Below, in pieces: positions 9,148 through 18,096 of a stretch of 64,000 nucleotides of DNA. The notes below the pieces were generated by a model, which ran no database searches, was not told the origin of the DNA, and was given only the letters and a program-made list of their open reading frames with translations. Source of the stretch: JBQTGK01 sp052400665 (lineage in GTDB: Bacteria; Bacteroidota; Bacteroidia; Bacteroidales; Marinifilaceae); assembly GCA_052400665.1 (NCBI GenBank), contig JBQTGK010000011.1; one strand, given 5' to 3'. A program made the translations under genes and the position numbers. Within the stretch, counting starts at the first letter, position 1. Every line of letters starts with the position of its first letter.

Positions 9148-12100
9148 CTATTTCAAATAATACTTTTTAAAGAATTCTATATAGATAGCCGGATCGCTAT
9201 TTTTCATAAACACCTCAAGATTTTCATCGGATATTATAAAGTTTCGGTAACCAACTTTTTCTATTGGAGCAAACAAATCGCGGTTTGTAACTATGGCTCT
9301 AAAGTACATCATAGCCTGCTTTTTATTGCGCATATTAGTTACCAGTAATATTTCTCTATTGTTGTCTAAACTACGAACTTCTATTTTTAAACTTCGGGTA
9401 TTATACCTTTTTATTCCGTTTAACAATTGCTTGGTATTTACATTATCGGTAGAATAAACCAATGCAAAATAATGAGCTCTGTTTTCGTCGTATTTAAACA
9501 AACCATCTTCAATTTGCTTTGATTCTTTTTTAGCAACAATAAATTCTTTTTCTCCAAAGTAATTCTTTTTAAAAAAATCCAGGTAAGGAAACAAAGTTTT
9601 GTTCACATAGAAATTTTTAAAATTTTCTTCACTGATTATAAAATTTCGATAATCAACATCCTGCAGCTGAGTATATACCGATTTATCCACAATCAGTTTA
9701 CTAAAATAGCTCATTGCATCGGATTTAGTTCCAATATTATTTACTACAATCATATTTAAATCGCTATCGTACTGATCTTTTAGTACGCTATAATCTTTAT
9801 CGTGATTGTAAATATCATTTCTAAGTTTACCAATATTAACTTTTCGAACTGGAACAAGTAATATAAACTTATGATTGTCTTTCGCATTCATCTCGAATTT
9901 TACAGAATCGAGATTTGAATTTACAGACACCAGTTTTCCTTTTTTCTTAAGCGTTTCAGTAGTATGCTTGCGCTTGATATTAAAATACGTTTTAGTATAA
10001 AAATCGAGATACTGCTCAACTTCCTTGCTCTTCCTTAATATTTCAAAATTCGATTTTGTAATGATAAAGTTACGGTAATCGATATCTTCAATACCCGAAA
10101 AGGCTTTTGTACTTGTAATTATTCCATTAAAATAATTTAAAGCATCAGTTTTATCTTTTAGGCCTTTCACCATAATCATAATTTTCTCTTTATCGAGCGA
10201 AAGTCGATCTACTTTAAATGTACGGTTATTATAGGCATCGGAATTGTATCGCGAAATATTAAACAAACTTCGGTTAGGGTCGCCATCTTTTTTTGAGAAC
10301 ATCAAAACAAAATAGTGTTCTTCGTCTTTTGTGAATTTATATAATACTTTAGGAGCAGCTTTTTTCTTATCTCTGGTTTCGATTTCAACCATAGCTTGCT
10401 GATCTTCAATTCTCCAATTTCTTAATAGTCTATTCTGACGAGCCAGATCCATATCTCTGGCAGTATAAATCACTGGCTTAACCCCTTTCTCTAATCCGGT
10501 AATAATTGCTTTTACTGTTTGGGCAATTTCCTTTGTTGGATTCGCCTCTAACACTTGTTCTAAAGATTGTTTAAAGTTATTTGATTCCTGTGTTCTTCCA
10601 ATACACAAAGCTCTTAAAAACAAAAATCGGGAACGCAAATCACTTTCCGGATATCTTAATAATCCATCGCTGCATAATTTTACAACTCTAAAATAGTAGA
10701 AATTCTGAAAGTCTTCGTAGGCTTGCGCATACAGTGCGTTTGCTTTTTGATCTTTGGCATCTAGTTTTAGTCTGTAATTCGGATCGCTTAATGCTTTTGC
10801 ATACTCGCTACCTTTAAATTCTGTTAATATTTTCTGCTTGTATTTTTCTGCTTGTGTAGAGTTTCCTTCTAACTTGTTTAAGGAATAGCAATGATAATAA
10901 GCCGACAATAGATATGGATTCTCAGGATATCTTTCAATTAAGAGCATCATACTCTCTAGGGCTTTGGTATTATTCTGTAGTTTTTCCTCATAAACCAAAG
11001 CGGCCTGATAAAGTCCCTTCATTATTCTTTCATCAGATTTTACCATTGCAGCTTTTGTCATTGGTAAATCAAGCATATAATAATCTCTTGATTTTGGATC
11101 TTTCTTTTTCGACTCACTACTGATTCCATCACTTTTGTCTTCTTCCAGAGCTAACTCTTCATCCTCAATACTAAATGTCGATCGATTTTTTCTTCTCCAA
11201 TTATCTTCCAGCTTTCTTCTTCCCCATTTACGTTGAAAATCGGCTTTACCAATACCTATATTCGTAGGATTATAAAAATACCAGTTGCCTTGAGACGAAG
11301 AACTACTAGTTGAATTTCCAAGCATATTATTTTGAGCATAAAATGCTCTATCCGACTGATTTTCTGACTCGATCAATCTTTTTTCTCTTTCTTTATCGTT
11401 AATCTCTTTAATCAACCCATTAATAAGTTTATCACGATCTTTAGGACTCATTAAAGCAACACGCTGCAAACTATCTTCGCGCACAACCATATTTAAATTA
11501 TTAACCAGCTCGGTAAGATTTCCCACGCGATTCGATATTTTAGAATAGTTAGGGTAATCTTTCCCTAAATAGGTCATGGAACTATCGTAGCACATTTGTG
11601 CTTTCATATAGGTTTGTTCGCCAAAGTAATAGTCTGCCAATTTTAAAAAGGAAATTGCTTTCTGGTTTTCATTAAAAAGTGAAACCTCAGTAGATTTCCA
11701 GTAGTTAGGAATTGCAGCCTCTATATTTTCATCGACTACATCCATTTCGGCCATTGCAAAATAAATCTGATCCAGATATTCTTTATTTTTCTCATCTCTA
11801 AGCATTTTACGAAGGCCTTTTCTTATCTCTTCTCCATTTTCGTTTCCAGTATAGGATAAAGCTCGGCTAATTTTCGCATTAAAAGTCATTTCATAACTCG
11901 CTTTTAAATCTATTAGCTTTTGAAAAGTTCTGGATGCTTCGCTTGGATTTTCTATTTTCTGATATATTTGGGCCATTAAGTAATAGTAGCGCGCTTTATT
12001 TTGTTTTTTATCGGCTAAATTCACACATCTTTCCAGCTCTGGAAGCGCATTCTCCAATTCGTTTTGGCGAATAGAAGCATCGGCATTTAAAGCTGAGATT

Positions 12101-12726
12101 CTCAATAAATCTTCTTTCGATAAATCACTTTCATTTGATAATCGCTCTAAAATTTCACCTCCTGCAATAAACTCACCTCTATCAATCAAACTAGTAGCTT
12201 TCCATAATTTTGCTTCGGGTACTAGTTCAGAATCAGGATACTCACGTAAAATAAAATCGAATGCTTTCTCTGCAATGTGATATTCTCCCTTATAAAAACG
12301 AGCTTTTCCAATTAGTAAATAACAATCATCAATCCAGTTATTGTACTCTTTTTTCTTTCTAAACTCTTTATATTTATCCGATTGGTTATTCTTTTTTCGC
12401 TTAGGCTTACGTGTTATAGAGTGTATTTTAATTGCTTTGGTAGCTTTCTCTATGGCTCTATCCATACTCGAAAAAGATAAGGATCGGGCCGATACATTCT
12501 GATATTCGAAAACTGGAAGTAAAATGGTATAATTCTCCTGAATCCCATTTACAATCTTCTGCTCTCCTTCTTTAAGACTTTCTTTTCCGTTAAAATAAAC
12601 ATTATAGTGCGTTGTTAACGAATGATATTGTCTGCTCATAAAAGTATTCTTCTGATTTGAGCATGCAAATGCAAAGGTTAAACAGATTACTATCAGTAAA
12701 GCTTTTTGAATATTTGTTCGAGTCAA
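9148..12726 (-). CDS. porW: T9SS lipoprotein PorW / gliding protein SprE, TPR-rich
   Basis: An 1192-residue outer-membrane-associated lipoprotein needed for type IX secretion (PorW) and called SprE in gliding bacteria. Seen: N-terminal signal with lipobox AFAC near residues 19-22, the family signature THYNVYFNGKESLKEGEQKI just after it, then many TPR-like helices (about residues 120-700). The C-terminal part carries three tandem copies of a ~115-residue module (about 796-915, 944-1058, 1077-1192). Each ends in Y-R-N-F-I-I-[ST]...NFE/LEVF...Y-[LI]-[DE]-F. The start is TTG; no upstream ATG exists in frame and later ATGs would remove the lipoprotein signal. It lies 67 bases upstream of porX in the same direction. 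The name porW is used for T9SS consistency; sprE is equally valid. Confidence 0.92.
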   Translation of the reverse strand: MTRTNIQKALLIVICLTFAFACSNQKNTFMSRQYHSLTTHYNVYFNGKESLKEGEQKIVNGIQENYTILLPVFEYQNVSARSLSFSSMDRAIEKATKAIKIHSITRKPKRKKNNQSDKYKEFRKKKEYNNWIDDCYLLIGKARFYKGEYHIAEKAFDFILREYPDSELVPEAKLWKATSLIDRGEFIAGGEILERLSNESDLSKEDLLRISALNADASIRQNELENALPELERCVNLADKKQNKARYYYLMAQIYQKIENPSEASRTFQKLIDLKASYEMTFNAKISRALSYTGNENGEEIRKGLRKMLRDEKNKEYLDQIYFAMAEMDVVDENIEAAIPNYWKSTEVSLFNENQKAISFLKLADYYFGEQTYMKAQMCYDSSMTYLGKDYPNYSKISNRVGNLTELVNNLNMVVREDSLQRVALMSPKDRDKLINGLIKEINDKEREKRLIESENQSDRAFYAQNNMLGNSTSSSSSQGNWYFYNPTNIGIGKADFQRKWGRRKLEDNWRRKNRSTFSIEDEELALEEDKSDGISSESKKKDPKSRDYYMLDLPMTKAAMVKSDERIMKGLYQAALVYEEKLQNNTKALESMMLLIERYPENPYLLSAYYHCYSLNKLEGNSTQAEKYKQKILTEFKGSEYAKALSDPNYRLKLDAKDQKANALYAQAYEDFQNFYYFRVVKLCSDGLLRYPESDLRSRFLFLRALCIGRTQESNNFKQSLEQVLEANPTKEIAQTVKAIITGLEKGVKPVIYTARDMDLARQNRLLRNWRIEDQQAMVEIETRDKKKAAPKVLYKFTKDEEHYFVLMFSKKDGDPNRSLFNISRYNSDAYNNRTFKVDRLSLDKEKIMIMVKGLKDKTDALNYFNGIITSTKAFSGIEDIDYRNFIITKSNFEILRKSKEVEQYLDFYTKTYFNIKRKHTTETLKKKGKLVSVNSNLDSVKFEMNAKDNHKFILLVPVRKVNIGKLRNDIYNHDKDYSVLKDQYDSDLNMIVVNNIGTKSDAMSYFSKLIVDKSVYTQLQDVDYRNFIISEENFKNFYVNKTLFPYLDFFKKNYFGEKEFIVAKKESKQIEDGLFKYDENRAHYFALVYSTDNVNTKQLLNGIKRYNTRSLKIEVRSLDNNREILLVTNMRNKKQAMMYFRAIVTNRDLFAPIEKVGYRNFIISDENLEVFMKNSDPAIYIEFFKKYYLK

Positions 12727-12933
12727 GATTGTATGTTTTATATGACAAAACCTATTTTTATAATAAAACCCCTTAGTTCTACCTATTTACCTAATGATTC
12801 TAAGATATTAATAAATTTAACGATAAAAATATCCTATTCTAAAAAAGTATAACAGTTCTCAGTAAGGTTTTATTTTATTAAGACTGAAAATTATTAAAAC
12901 TTTTTAAAAATAAGCTTATTTAAGGGAAATAAA

Positions 12934-12956
12934 AAAAGGAGCATTAAGCTCCTTTT
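12934..12956 (-). terminator. Rho-independent terminator after mrp
   Basis: Nine-base-pair stem AAAAGGAGC / GCTCCTTTT around a five-base loop, 22 bases past the mrp stop. Reading on the minus strand it is followed by a run of T. It separates mrp from the porW promoter region (12727-12930, no other gene seen). Confidence 0.85.
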
Positions 12957-12978
12957 AAAATATCAATATAATTTATAC

Positions 12979-14076
12979 TTATCGGGTTATTTCAACACGA
13001 TGTGTAGGATCTTGATTTTTATTTCTAGCATCAACTACATTTATAAGTTTTTTAGCTAAATCAGCGAAAGCCATACCTGTTACCGAATCTTCGTTAACAG
13101 CTGCAGGAGTACCATTGTCTCCACCTTCGCGAATACTTTGAACAATAGGAATTTGTCCTAAAAGTTTCAAGCCTTTTTCTTCAGCAAGATTTTTACATCC
13201 ATCTTTACCAAAAATAAAATATTTATTATCTGGTAATTCTGCTGGTGTAAACCATGCCATATTTTCAATTAATCCCAAAACAGGAACATTTACACCTGGT
13301 CCTTCGAACATACTAATCCCTTTAATGGCATCGGCCAATGCAACTTCCTGCGGAGTACTAACCACAATTGCACCGGTAACCGGAACTGTTTGCACCAAAG
13401 TAAGGTGAATATCGCTGGTTCCTGGTGGCAAATCAATCAAAACATAATCTAATGCACCCCAGTTACCTTCTTCTATCATCTGCTTTAAAGCGTTAGAAGC
13501 CATGGGTCCACGCCAAACTGTTGCCTGAGCAGGATCTACAAAGAAACCAATTGATAACATTTTAACGCCAAATACCTCGTGTGGTTCGATCATATCTTTT
13601 CCGTCGATATTAATCAATTTTGGGCGAGCATCTTCCGATCCAAACATTTTAGGAATCGAAGGTCCAAAAATATCTGCATCAATCAGTCCAACTTTTGCGC
13701 CAGTTTTAGCCAATGCAACTGCTAAATTCGTTGCTACGGTTGATTTACCAACACCACCTTTTCCTGAAGCAACTGCAATAATATTAGTAACATTAGGAAG
13801 AACTCCAGCTTCTTCAACCATGTGAACGGCTTTAACTGTAATGTTTCCCTTTATGTCTGCATCTTTATCTACAAATTTTAAGATTGTAGAAACACAGGCT
13901 TTTTTCAAAGGAATGATATTTGCATCATCTGATTTTTGAAAAATCAATTCGAAACTAATTTTCTTTCCTTCAATTTTAATGTTACGAACCATATCCAAAC
14001 CCATGATATCCTTATCGGATCCTGGATACTGCACTAAACGCAACGCGTCAGTAACTTGCTTTTGAGTATAACTCAT
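12979..14076 (-). CDS. mrp: Mrp/NBP35-family iron-sulfur cluster carrier ATPase (ApbC)
   Basis: Cytosolic P-loop protein that carries and transfers iron-sulfur clusters to apoproteins. It is 365 residues long with an N-terminal DUF59/MIP18-like domain (about 1-85) and a ParA/MinD-like ATPase domain. Seen: deviant Walker A GKGGVGKST at 105-113, Walker A-prime DADIFGPSIPKMFG near 138-151, MASNALKQM, DYVLIDLPPGTSDIHLT (switch II) and a C-terminal P-loop continuation. The usual C-terminal CxxC is not obvious: the region around DGCKNL has one cysteine, and the earlier IGFFVDPAQATVWRGPM passage has none, so cluster ligation may differ. It is a stand-alone unit with its own terminator. Confidence 0.92.
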   Translation of the reverse strand: MSYTQKQVTDALRLVQYPGSDKDIMGLDMVRNIKIEGKKISFELIFQKSDDANIIPLKKACVSTILKFVDKDADIKGNITVKAVHMVEEAGVLPNVTNIIAVASGKGGVGKSTVATNLAVALAKTGAKVGLIDADIFGPSIPKMFGSEDARPKLINIDGKDMIEPHEVFGVKMLSIGFFVDPAQATVWRGPMASNALKQMIEEGNWGALDYVLIDLPPGTSDIHLTLVQTVPVTGAIVVSTPQEVALADAIKGISMFEGPGVNVPVLGLIENMAWFTPAELPDNKYFIFGKDGCKNLAEEKGLKLLGQIPIVQSIREGGDNGTPAAVNEDSVTGMAFADLAKKLINVVDARNKNQDPTHRVEITR

Positions 14077-14144
14077 GATTTATGAAAATTTTGTTCTTTA
14101 CTATTAAAATTTAATACCTGCAAAGATATATATTTAGAATCAAT

Positions 14145-14483
14145 TCAAATAGAATCCAAGTCAAGTTCTTTCATTGGATCCCAAAATATTTTATCAAAAT
14201 TTTGAATTTGATCGTCAATCACAATAATCCCCTCATTTTCGAGCAATTGCTGCATTAAATTTTCACCCGGAAAATGATGCTTACCACTAAGCATACCTAT
14301 TCGGTTAACAACTCGGTGGGCAGGAATATATTCTTTACTAGAATAAGATCTATTCATTGCCCAACCTACTATTCTCGCCCCTCTAGGCGATCCTATAAAC
14401 TTAGCTATTGCGCCATAGCTTGTAGCTCGTCCGAAAGGAATTTGCTGAACAACTTTGAATATTCTGTCATACAGATCAGACAT
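14145..14483 (-). CDS. alkyltransferase-like (Atl/MGMT-family) protein without the acceptor cysteine
   Basis: A 112-residue homologue of the C-terminal DNA-binding domain of O6-alkylguanine-DNA alkyltransferase. Seen: helix-turn-helix part IPFGRATSYGAIAKFIGSP (15-33), arginine-finger/asparagine hinge region RIVGWAMNRS (38-46) and PAHRVVNR at 54-61. In true MGMT this last motif is PCHR; here Ala55 replaces the alkyl-accepting Cys, so it cannot repair by self-alkylation. Known Atl proteins bind alkylated bases and hand them to nucleotide excision repair, usually with Trp at this position. Its stop-to-start contact with trmB (trmB ends at 14484) implies translational coupling. Confidence 0.9.
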   Translation of the reverse strand: MSDLYDRIFKVVQQIPFGRATSYGAIAKFIGSPRGARIVGWAMNRSYSSKEYIPAHRVVNRIGMLSGKHHFPGENLMQQLLENEGIIVIDDQIQNFDKIFWDPMKELDLDSI

Positions 14484-15227
14484 TTATTCTTTTCTTTTAA
14501 GTCGGCCAAAACTTCTGTAGGCATCCAATTCGATTTCCACATCGGGTTCGATAAATTCTGACTTTCCTTCGAGCATAAACTTCTGATACTTAATAGGAAT
14601 CCCCCTATCCAAAAATTGTTGTTCGTAAAAGGTTCTTATGGAAAGAATATCATCTGCAATATCAGAATTATACAAATCGTTTGTATCAATATCTACGGCA
14701 AGCGAATTTTCTTTAATTACATAAGAAGTGTACTCATACAAGAAGTTACTATCTGTTTTTAAATGAATAATTCCATTTTGCGACAAAAGATTCGAGTATA
14801 AAGAAAGAAATCTGGTTCCCGTTAACCTTTTTCTTTCTTTTTTCATTTGAGGATCGGGAAAAGTAATCCAAATCTCCGAGATCTCGCCCGATTTGAATAT
14901 CGACTCGAGCAATTCTGCTTTTGTTCTAATAAAGGCAACATTAGAAAGACCTTCTTCAATAGCAGTTTTTGCTCCTCGCCACATTCTGGCTCCTTTAATA
15001 TCTATTCCAATAAAATTTTTATTTGGAAATTTTCGTGCTAATCCAACCGAGTATTCTCCTTTACCACAACCAACTTCTAAAACAATTGGGTTATTATTTT
15101 TAAATACTTCCTGTTTCCACTTTCCTTTATATTGATAATCTGTCTCCCAAACTTCGTTATGAGTTGGTTGAAATACATTATCAAAGGTCTCCATTTCAGC
15201 AAAACGCTGTAATTTATTCTTTCCCAC
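14484..15227 (-). CDS. trmB: tRNA (guanine-N7)-methyltransferase
   Basis: S-adenosylmethionine-dependent methylation of G46 in the tRNA variable loop. It is 247 residues long. Seen: SAM-binding motif VLEVGCGKGEYSVGLA near 48-63, NFIGIDIKGARMWRG near 71-86 and the TrmB signature WITFPDPQMKKERKRLT near 121-137. The start is GTG at 15227, giving GKNKLQRFAE, the usual N-terminus in Bacteroidota. It is downstream of gldH (19-base gap) and directly abuts the Atl-like gene, so gldH-trmB-atl is probably one transcript. Confidence 0.95.
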   Translation of the reverse strand: MGKNKLQRFAEMETFDNVFQPTHNEVWETDYQYKGKWKQEVFKNNNPIVLEVGCGKGEYSVGLARKFPNKNFIGIDIKGARMWRGAKTAIEEGLSNVAFIRTKAELLESIFKSGEISEIWITFPDPQMKKERKRLTGTRFLSLYSNLLSQNGIIHLKTDSNFLYEYTSYVIKENSLAVDIDTNDLYNSDIADDILSIRTFYEQQFLDRGIPIKYQKFMLEGKSEFIEPDVEIELDAYRSFGRLKRKE

Positions 15228-15245
15228 GATTAATCGCTGCTTTTA

Positions 15246-15716
15246 TTAATTTGCTTTTTCTATACGAATTCCAACATTCACTACATTCTCCAACTCCTCT
15301 TCGCGCATTCCCTGAACAATTTCGAAAACATAGATTCCTGATTTAGGAAAAATAACATTTTGTTGATAAGGAATCTGCAAATCGAAAATATCGCCAAATC
15401 CACTTCCATACCACTCTCCTTTTTCCGATGCAAGTGGACATTCAAACTTCTCTTCACTCACAATTCCATCGGGTGTTGTTTTTTTAATAAACATCCACAT
15501 ATTACTATATGCATAAGCACCCGAGTTCCTTACATTAAGATATAAATTATGGGAACTTAATGTATCAGTTATTTCAACTTCAAAACGTAAAACATTTTTC
15601 ACATTCCATTTGTAATCAGGAATTTTCTCATATTGTTCGTAAACTCTATTCGAATCGCACGAAGAAAATGCAATACTGCCAATAATAAGACAACAAATAC
15701 AAATAAGTTGTTTCAT
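15246..15716 (-). CDS. gldH: gliding motility lipoprotein GldH
   Basis: A 156-residue lipoprotein: signal peptide with lipobox FSSC (Cys20), then the GldH core, including a conserved tract around NLYLNVRNSGAYAYSNMW and the C-terminal IYVFEIVQGMREEEL. Known for the family: needed for gliding in Flavobacterium, but widespread in non-gliding Bacteroidota, so its presence does not prove motility. It sits three bases after the PSP1-domain gene and 19 before trmB in one co-directional run. Confidence 0.9.
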   Translation of the reverse strand: MKQLICICCLIIGSIAFSSCDSNRVYEQYEKIPDYKWNVKNVLRFEVEITDTLSSHNLYLNVRNSGAYAYSNMWMFIKKTTPDGIVSEEKFECPLASEKGEWYGSGFGDIFDLQIPYQQNVIFPKSGIYVFEIVQGMREEELENVVNVGIRIEKAN

Positions 15717-15719
15717 CTG

Positions 15720-16877
15720 TTATTTTTTTTGTATTGGTTTATTGGGTTTTCGAGGCTTACGACGGAACTTTCGTTTTCCTTTTCGTTTGTTCGGATTTTC
15801 TTTTTTATCAAAACGATTCAAACTATCCTGTCCAACTACATTCTCGTAATCCAGAGCTTTTTTAATTTCAATATCTTTCTTCGAAACCAGCTCGTTAACC
15901 TTAATACCTTTTTTATTCTGTTTGATTACCTCTTTAACACGATCAACCGACATTTGAACCAAATTCATGGTACTAAACTTATCAAAAGAATACCACATGG
16001 TTCTTTTAAAGATATCTGTTTTCTGATGATAAGCGGTTCCATCTATTGTTTCAAGAGGAATATTTGTGTTCGGAAAATCTTTTTGAGCATCGATATAACA
16101 GTCGAGCTCAAAATTTAAGCAACATTTTAATTTTCCACATTGCCCGGCCAGCTTTTGAGGATTTAAAGAAATTTCCTGATAACGGGCCGAATTGGTTGTT
16201 ACAGAAACAAAATTGGTAATCCAGGTAGAACAACATAGTTCGCGACCACAAGGACCAATTCCTCCAATTCTTCCTGCTTCCTGACGAGCACCAATCTGTC
16301 GCATTTCAATTCTTATTTTGAATTGTTCTGCTAAAACCTTAATTAGCTGTCTAAAGTCAACTCTATCGTCGGCAATATAATAAAAGATTGCTTTTGTTTT
16401 ATCTCCCTGATATTCAACATCACCAATTTTCATATTAAGCCTAAGCTCAGCAGAAATCTGACGTGCCTTTATCATGGTTTTATGTTCCAGTGCAATGGCT
16501 TCCTGCCATTTTTCTATATCAACAGGTTTTGCTTTTCTGTATATTTTTTTTGCCTCGTAAGTATTCGGATCCAACTTTTGCTTCCGCATTTGCTCTACAA
16601 CAAGATCGCCCGTTAAAGAAACAATACCAATATCGTGTCCTGGCGATGCTTCAACAGCAATAACGTCGCCTCTTTGTAATCTTAACTGATTTGAATTTTC
16701 ATAGAATCCCTTACGGGTATTTTTAAATTTTACCTCAACAATATCAGGACATAGTGCACTTTCAGGAACATCATTTAGCCAATCATAAACATCCAGCTTA
16801 CCTGCCAGGAGTCGATGATCTGTTTTATTGGATGCGCATGATCCGCATTTCCCTTTTGGTTCCTTATTTTCTATCAT
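15720..16877 (-). CDS. PSP1 / RicT-like regulatory iron-sulfur-type protein
   Basis: A 385-residue cytosolic protein with the PSP1 C-terminal domain (about residues 40-270). Seen: cysteine clusters GSCASNK near residue 13, GPCGRELCCSTW near 205-216 and CGKLKCCLNFELDCY near 233-247. These resemble the cluster-binding cysteines of Bacillus RicT (YaaT), which helps RNase Y-dependent mRNA maturation. The C-terminal 45 residues are a Lys/Arg/Pro-rich tail (KRKGKRKFRRKPRKPNK), suited to nucleic-acid contact. It is placed between holB and gldH, as often seen in this phylum. The RNA-maturation role is inferred from RicT. Confidence 0.88.
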   Translation of the reverse strand: MIENKEPKGKCGSCASNKTDHRLLAGKLDVYDWLNDVPESALCPDIVEVKFKNTRKGFYENSNQLRLQRGDVIAVEASPGHDIGIVSLTGDLVVEQMRKQKLDPNTYEAKKIYRKAKPVDIEKWQEAIALEHKTMIKARQISAELRLNMKIGDVEYQGDKTKAIFYYIADDRVDFRQLIKVLAEQFKIRIEMRQIGARQEAGRIGGIGPCGRELCCSTWITNFVSVTTNSARYQEISLNPQKLAGQCGKLKCCLNFELDCYIDAQKDFPNTNIPLETIDGTAYHQKTDIFKRTMWYSFDKFSTMNLVQMSVDRVKEVIKQNKKGIKVNELVSKKDIEIKKALDYENVVGQDSLNRFDKKENPNKRKGKRKFRRKPRKPNKPIQKK

Positions 16878-16971
16878 ATATATATTGATTATAAGTCGAT
16901 AAACGACCGCAAAATTAGCGAATTTAATTTACAAACCTTTAAAGGTAGTTAAATCGGATAATTAATGTGAT

Positions 16972-18096
16972 TTAAGGTCTCAATAATTTAACCAATTTAA
17001 GGCCTAAATCGAGAAATACAATCTTCGCATTTGCATTTCTTTCTATATCGGTATAGGCCTTTGATAATTCATCAGAAATCATCCAAACATTATCCTCGTT
17101 TATAAATGGCGAAAATCGCTGAGAAAAATTCATCTCCTCACCATTTAAATAAACCATTTCGGGATGCTTTAAATTTAGAATAAAGTTCTCTCGAATCATT
17201 CTAACACAATAATTCAAGAAGCTTTTTTGTCGCTCTCGCCCAATGCCTGCAATTTTTTCGGCCCAATCCATAATATCCAGCACATTACGAGCATAACAGC
17301 GTCGCATAATCGAAACAAAATTTTCAAAGTTTGCAGCATTCTCATCCGAATTTTTAATTAAAATTCTGGCTTTTCGATAACTTCCTTCCGATAATCGAAC
17401 TACATTGTTTAATTCCTGATTGCTTAAATTAAATTCTGTATTTACTGCTTCAGACAAAGCATTGGGCTCTATTGATGGAATTTTAACCAGCTGTGTTCTC
17501 GATAAAATAGTTTGAATAATTTTATCGGGCTCTTCGGCAACCATAAAAAACAAAGTTTTTACAGGAGGTTCCTCAATCATTTTTAACAATTTATTGGCAC
17601 AGGCCGAGTGCATTTTCTCGGGCAGCCAAATAATCATCATCTTGTAATCCGATTCGTACGTTTTCAGGTTCAGTTTCCTTATTATTTCATTGCTCTCGCT
17701 GGCATAAATCATTCCCTGAGCATTATCAACTCCAATGGTTCGGTACCAATCGCCAATATCAAAGTACGGATCAGATTGAATTTGATTTCTCCATGAATCA
17801 ATAAAATTATCACTTACCGGATGAGTAAATCCTTTTCCTTTTACAACTGGAAAAACAAAATGTAAGTCGGGATGAATCAGTTTTTCATATTTTCTGCAAG
17901 ATGAACATACCCCACAGGAGTCGTCGCCTTTTTTATCGAGACAGGACACATATTGTGCAAAAGCAATAGCCATGGGAAGTTTTCCAACTCCTTTTGGGCC
18001 AATTAACAATTGCGCATGACTCACTCGGTTTTCTTTTACTGTCTGAATAAAACGCTGCTTTACGGCATCGTGTCCAATTATATCTTTAAATTGCAT
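16972..18096 (-). CDS. holB: DNA polymerase III delta-prime subunit
   Basis: Clamp-loader subunit of the replicative polymerase. The 374 residues include an AAA+ fold with IGPKGVGKLPMA near 32-43 (a degenerate Walker A, as expected for a delta-prime stator that does not hydrolyse ATP), a zinc module CxnCxxCxxC (C51 region then CGVCSSCRKY) and sensor-like SRTQLVKIP near 208. The C-terminal domain is less conserved. It begins the minus-strand run holB-PSP1-gldH-trmB-atl. A 458-base gap separates it from divergent pgk. Confidence 0.9.
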   Translation of the reverse strand: MQFKDIIGHDAVKQRFIQTVKENRVSHAQLLIGPKGVGKLPMAIAFAQYVSCLDKKGDDSCGVCSSCRKYEKLIHPDLHFVFPVVKGKGFTHPVSDNFIDSWRNQIQSDPYFDIGDWYRTIGVDNAQGMIYASESNEIIRKLNLKTYESDYKMMIIWLPEKMHSACANKLLKMIEEPPVKTLFFMVAEEPDKIIQTILSRTQLVKIPSIEPNALSEAVNTEFNLSNQELNNVVRLSEGSYRKARILIKNSDENAANFENFVSIMRRCYARNVLDIMDWAEKIAGIGRERQKSFLNYCVRMIRENFILNLKHPEMVYLNGEEMNFSQRFSPFINEDNVWMISDELSKAYTDIERNANAKIVFLDLGLKLVKLLRP

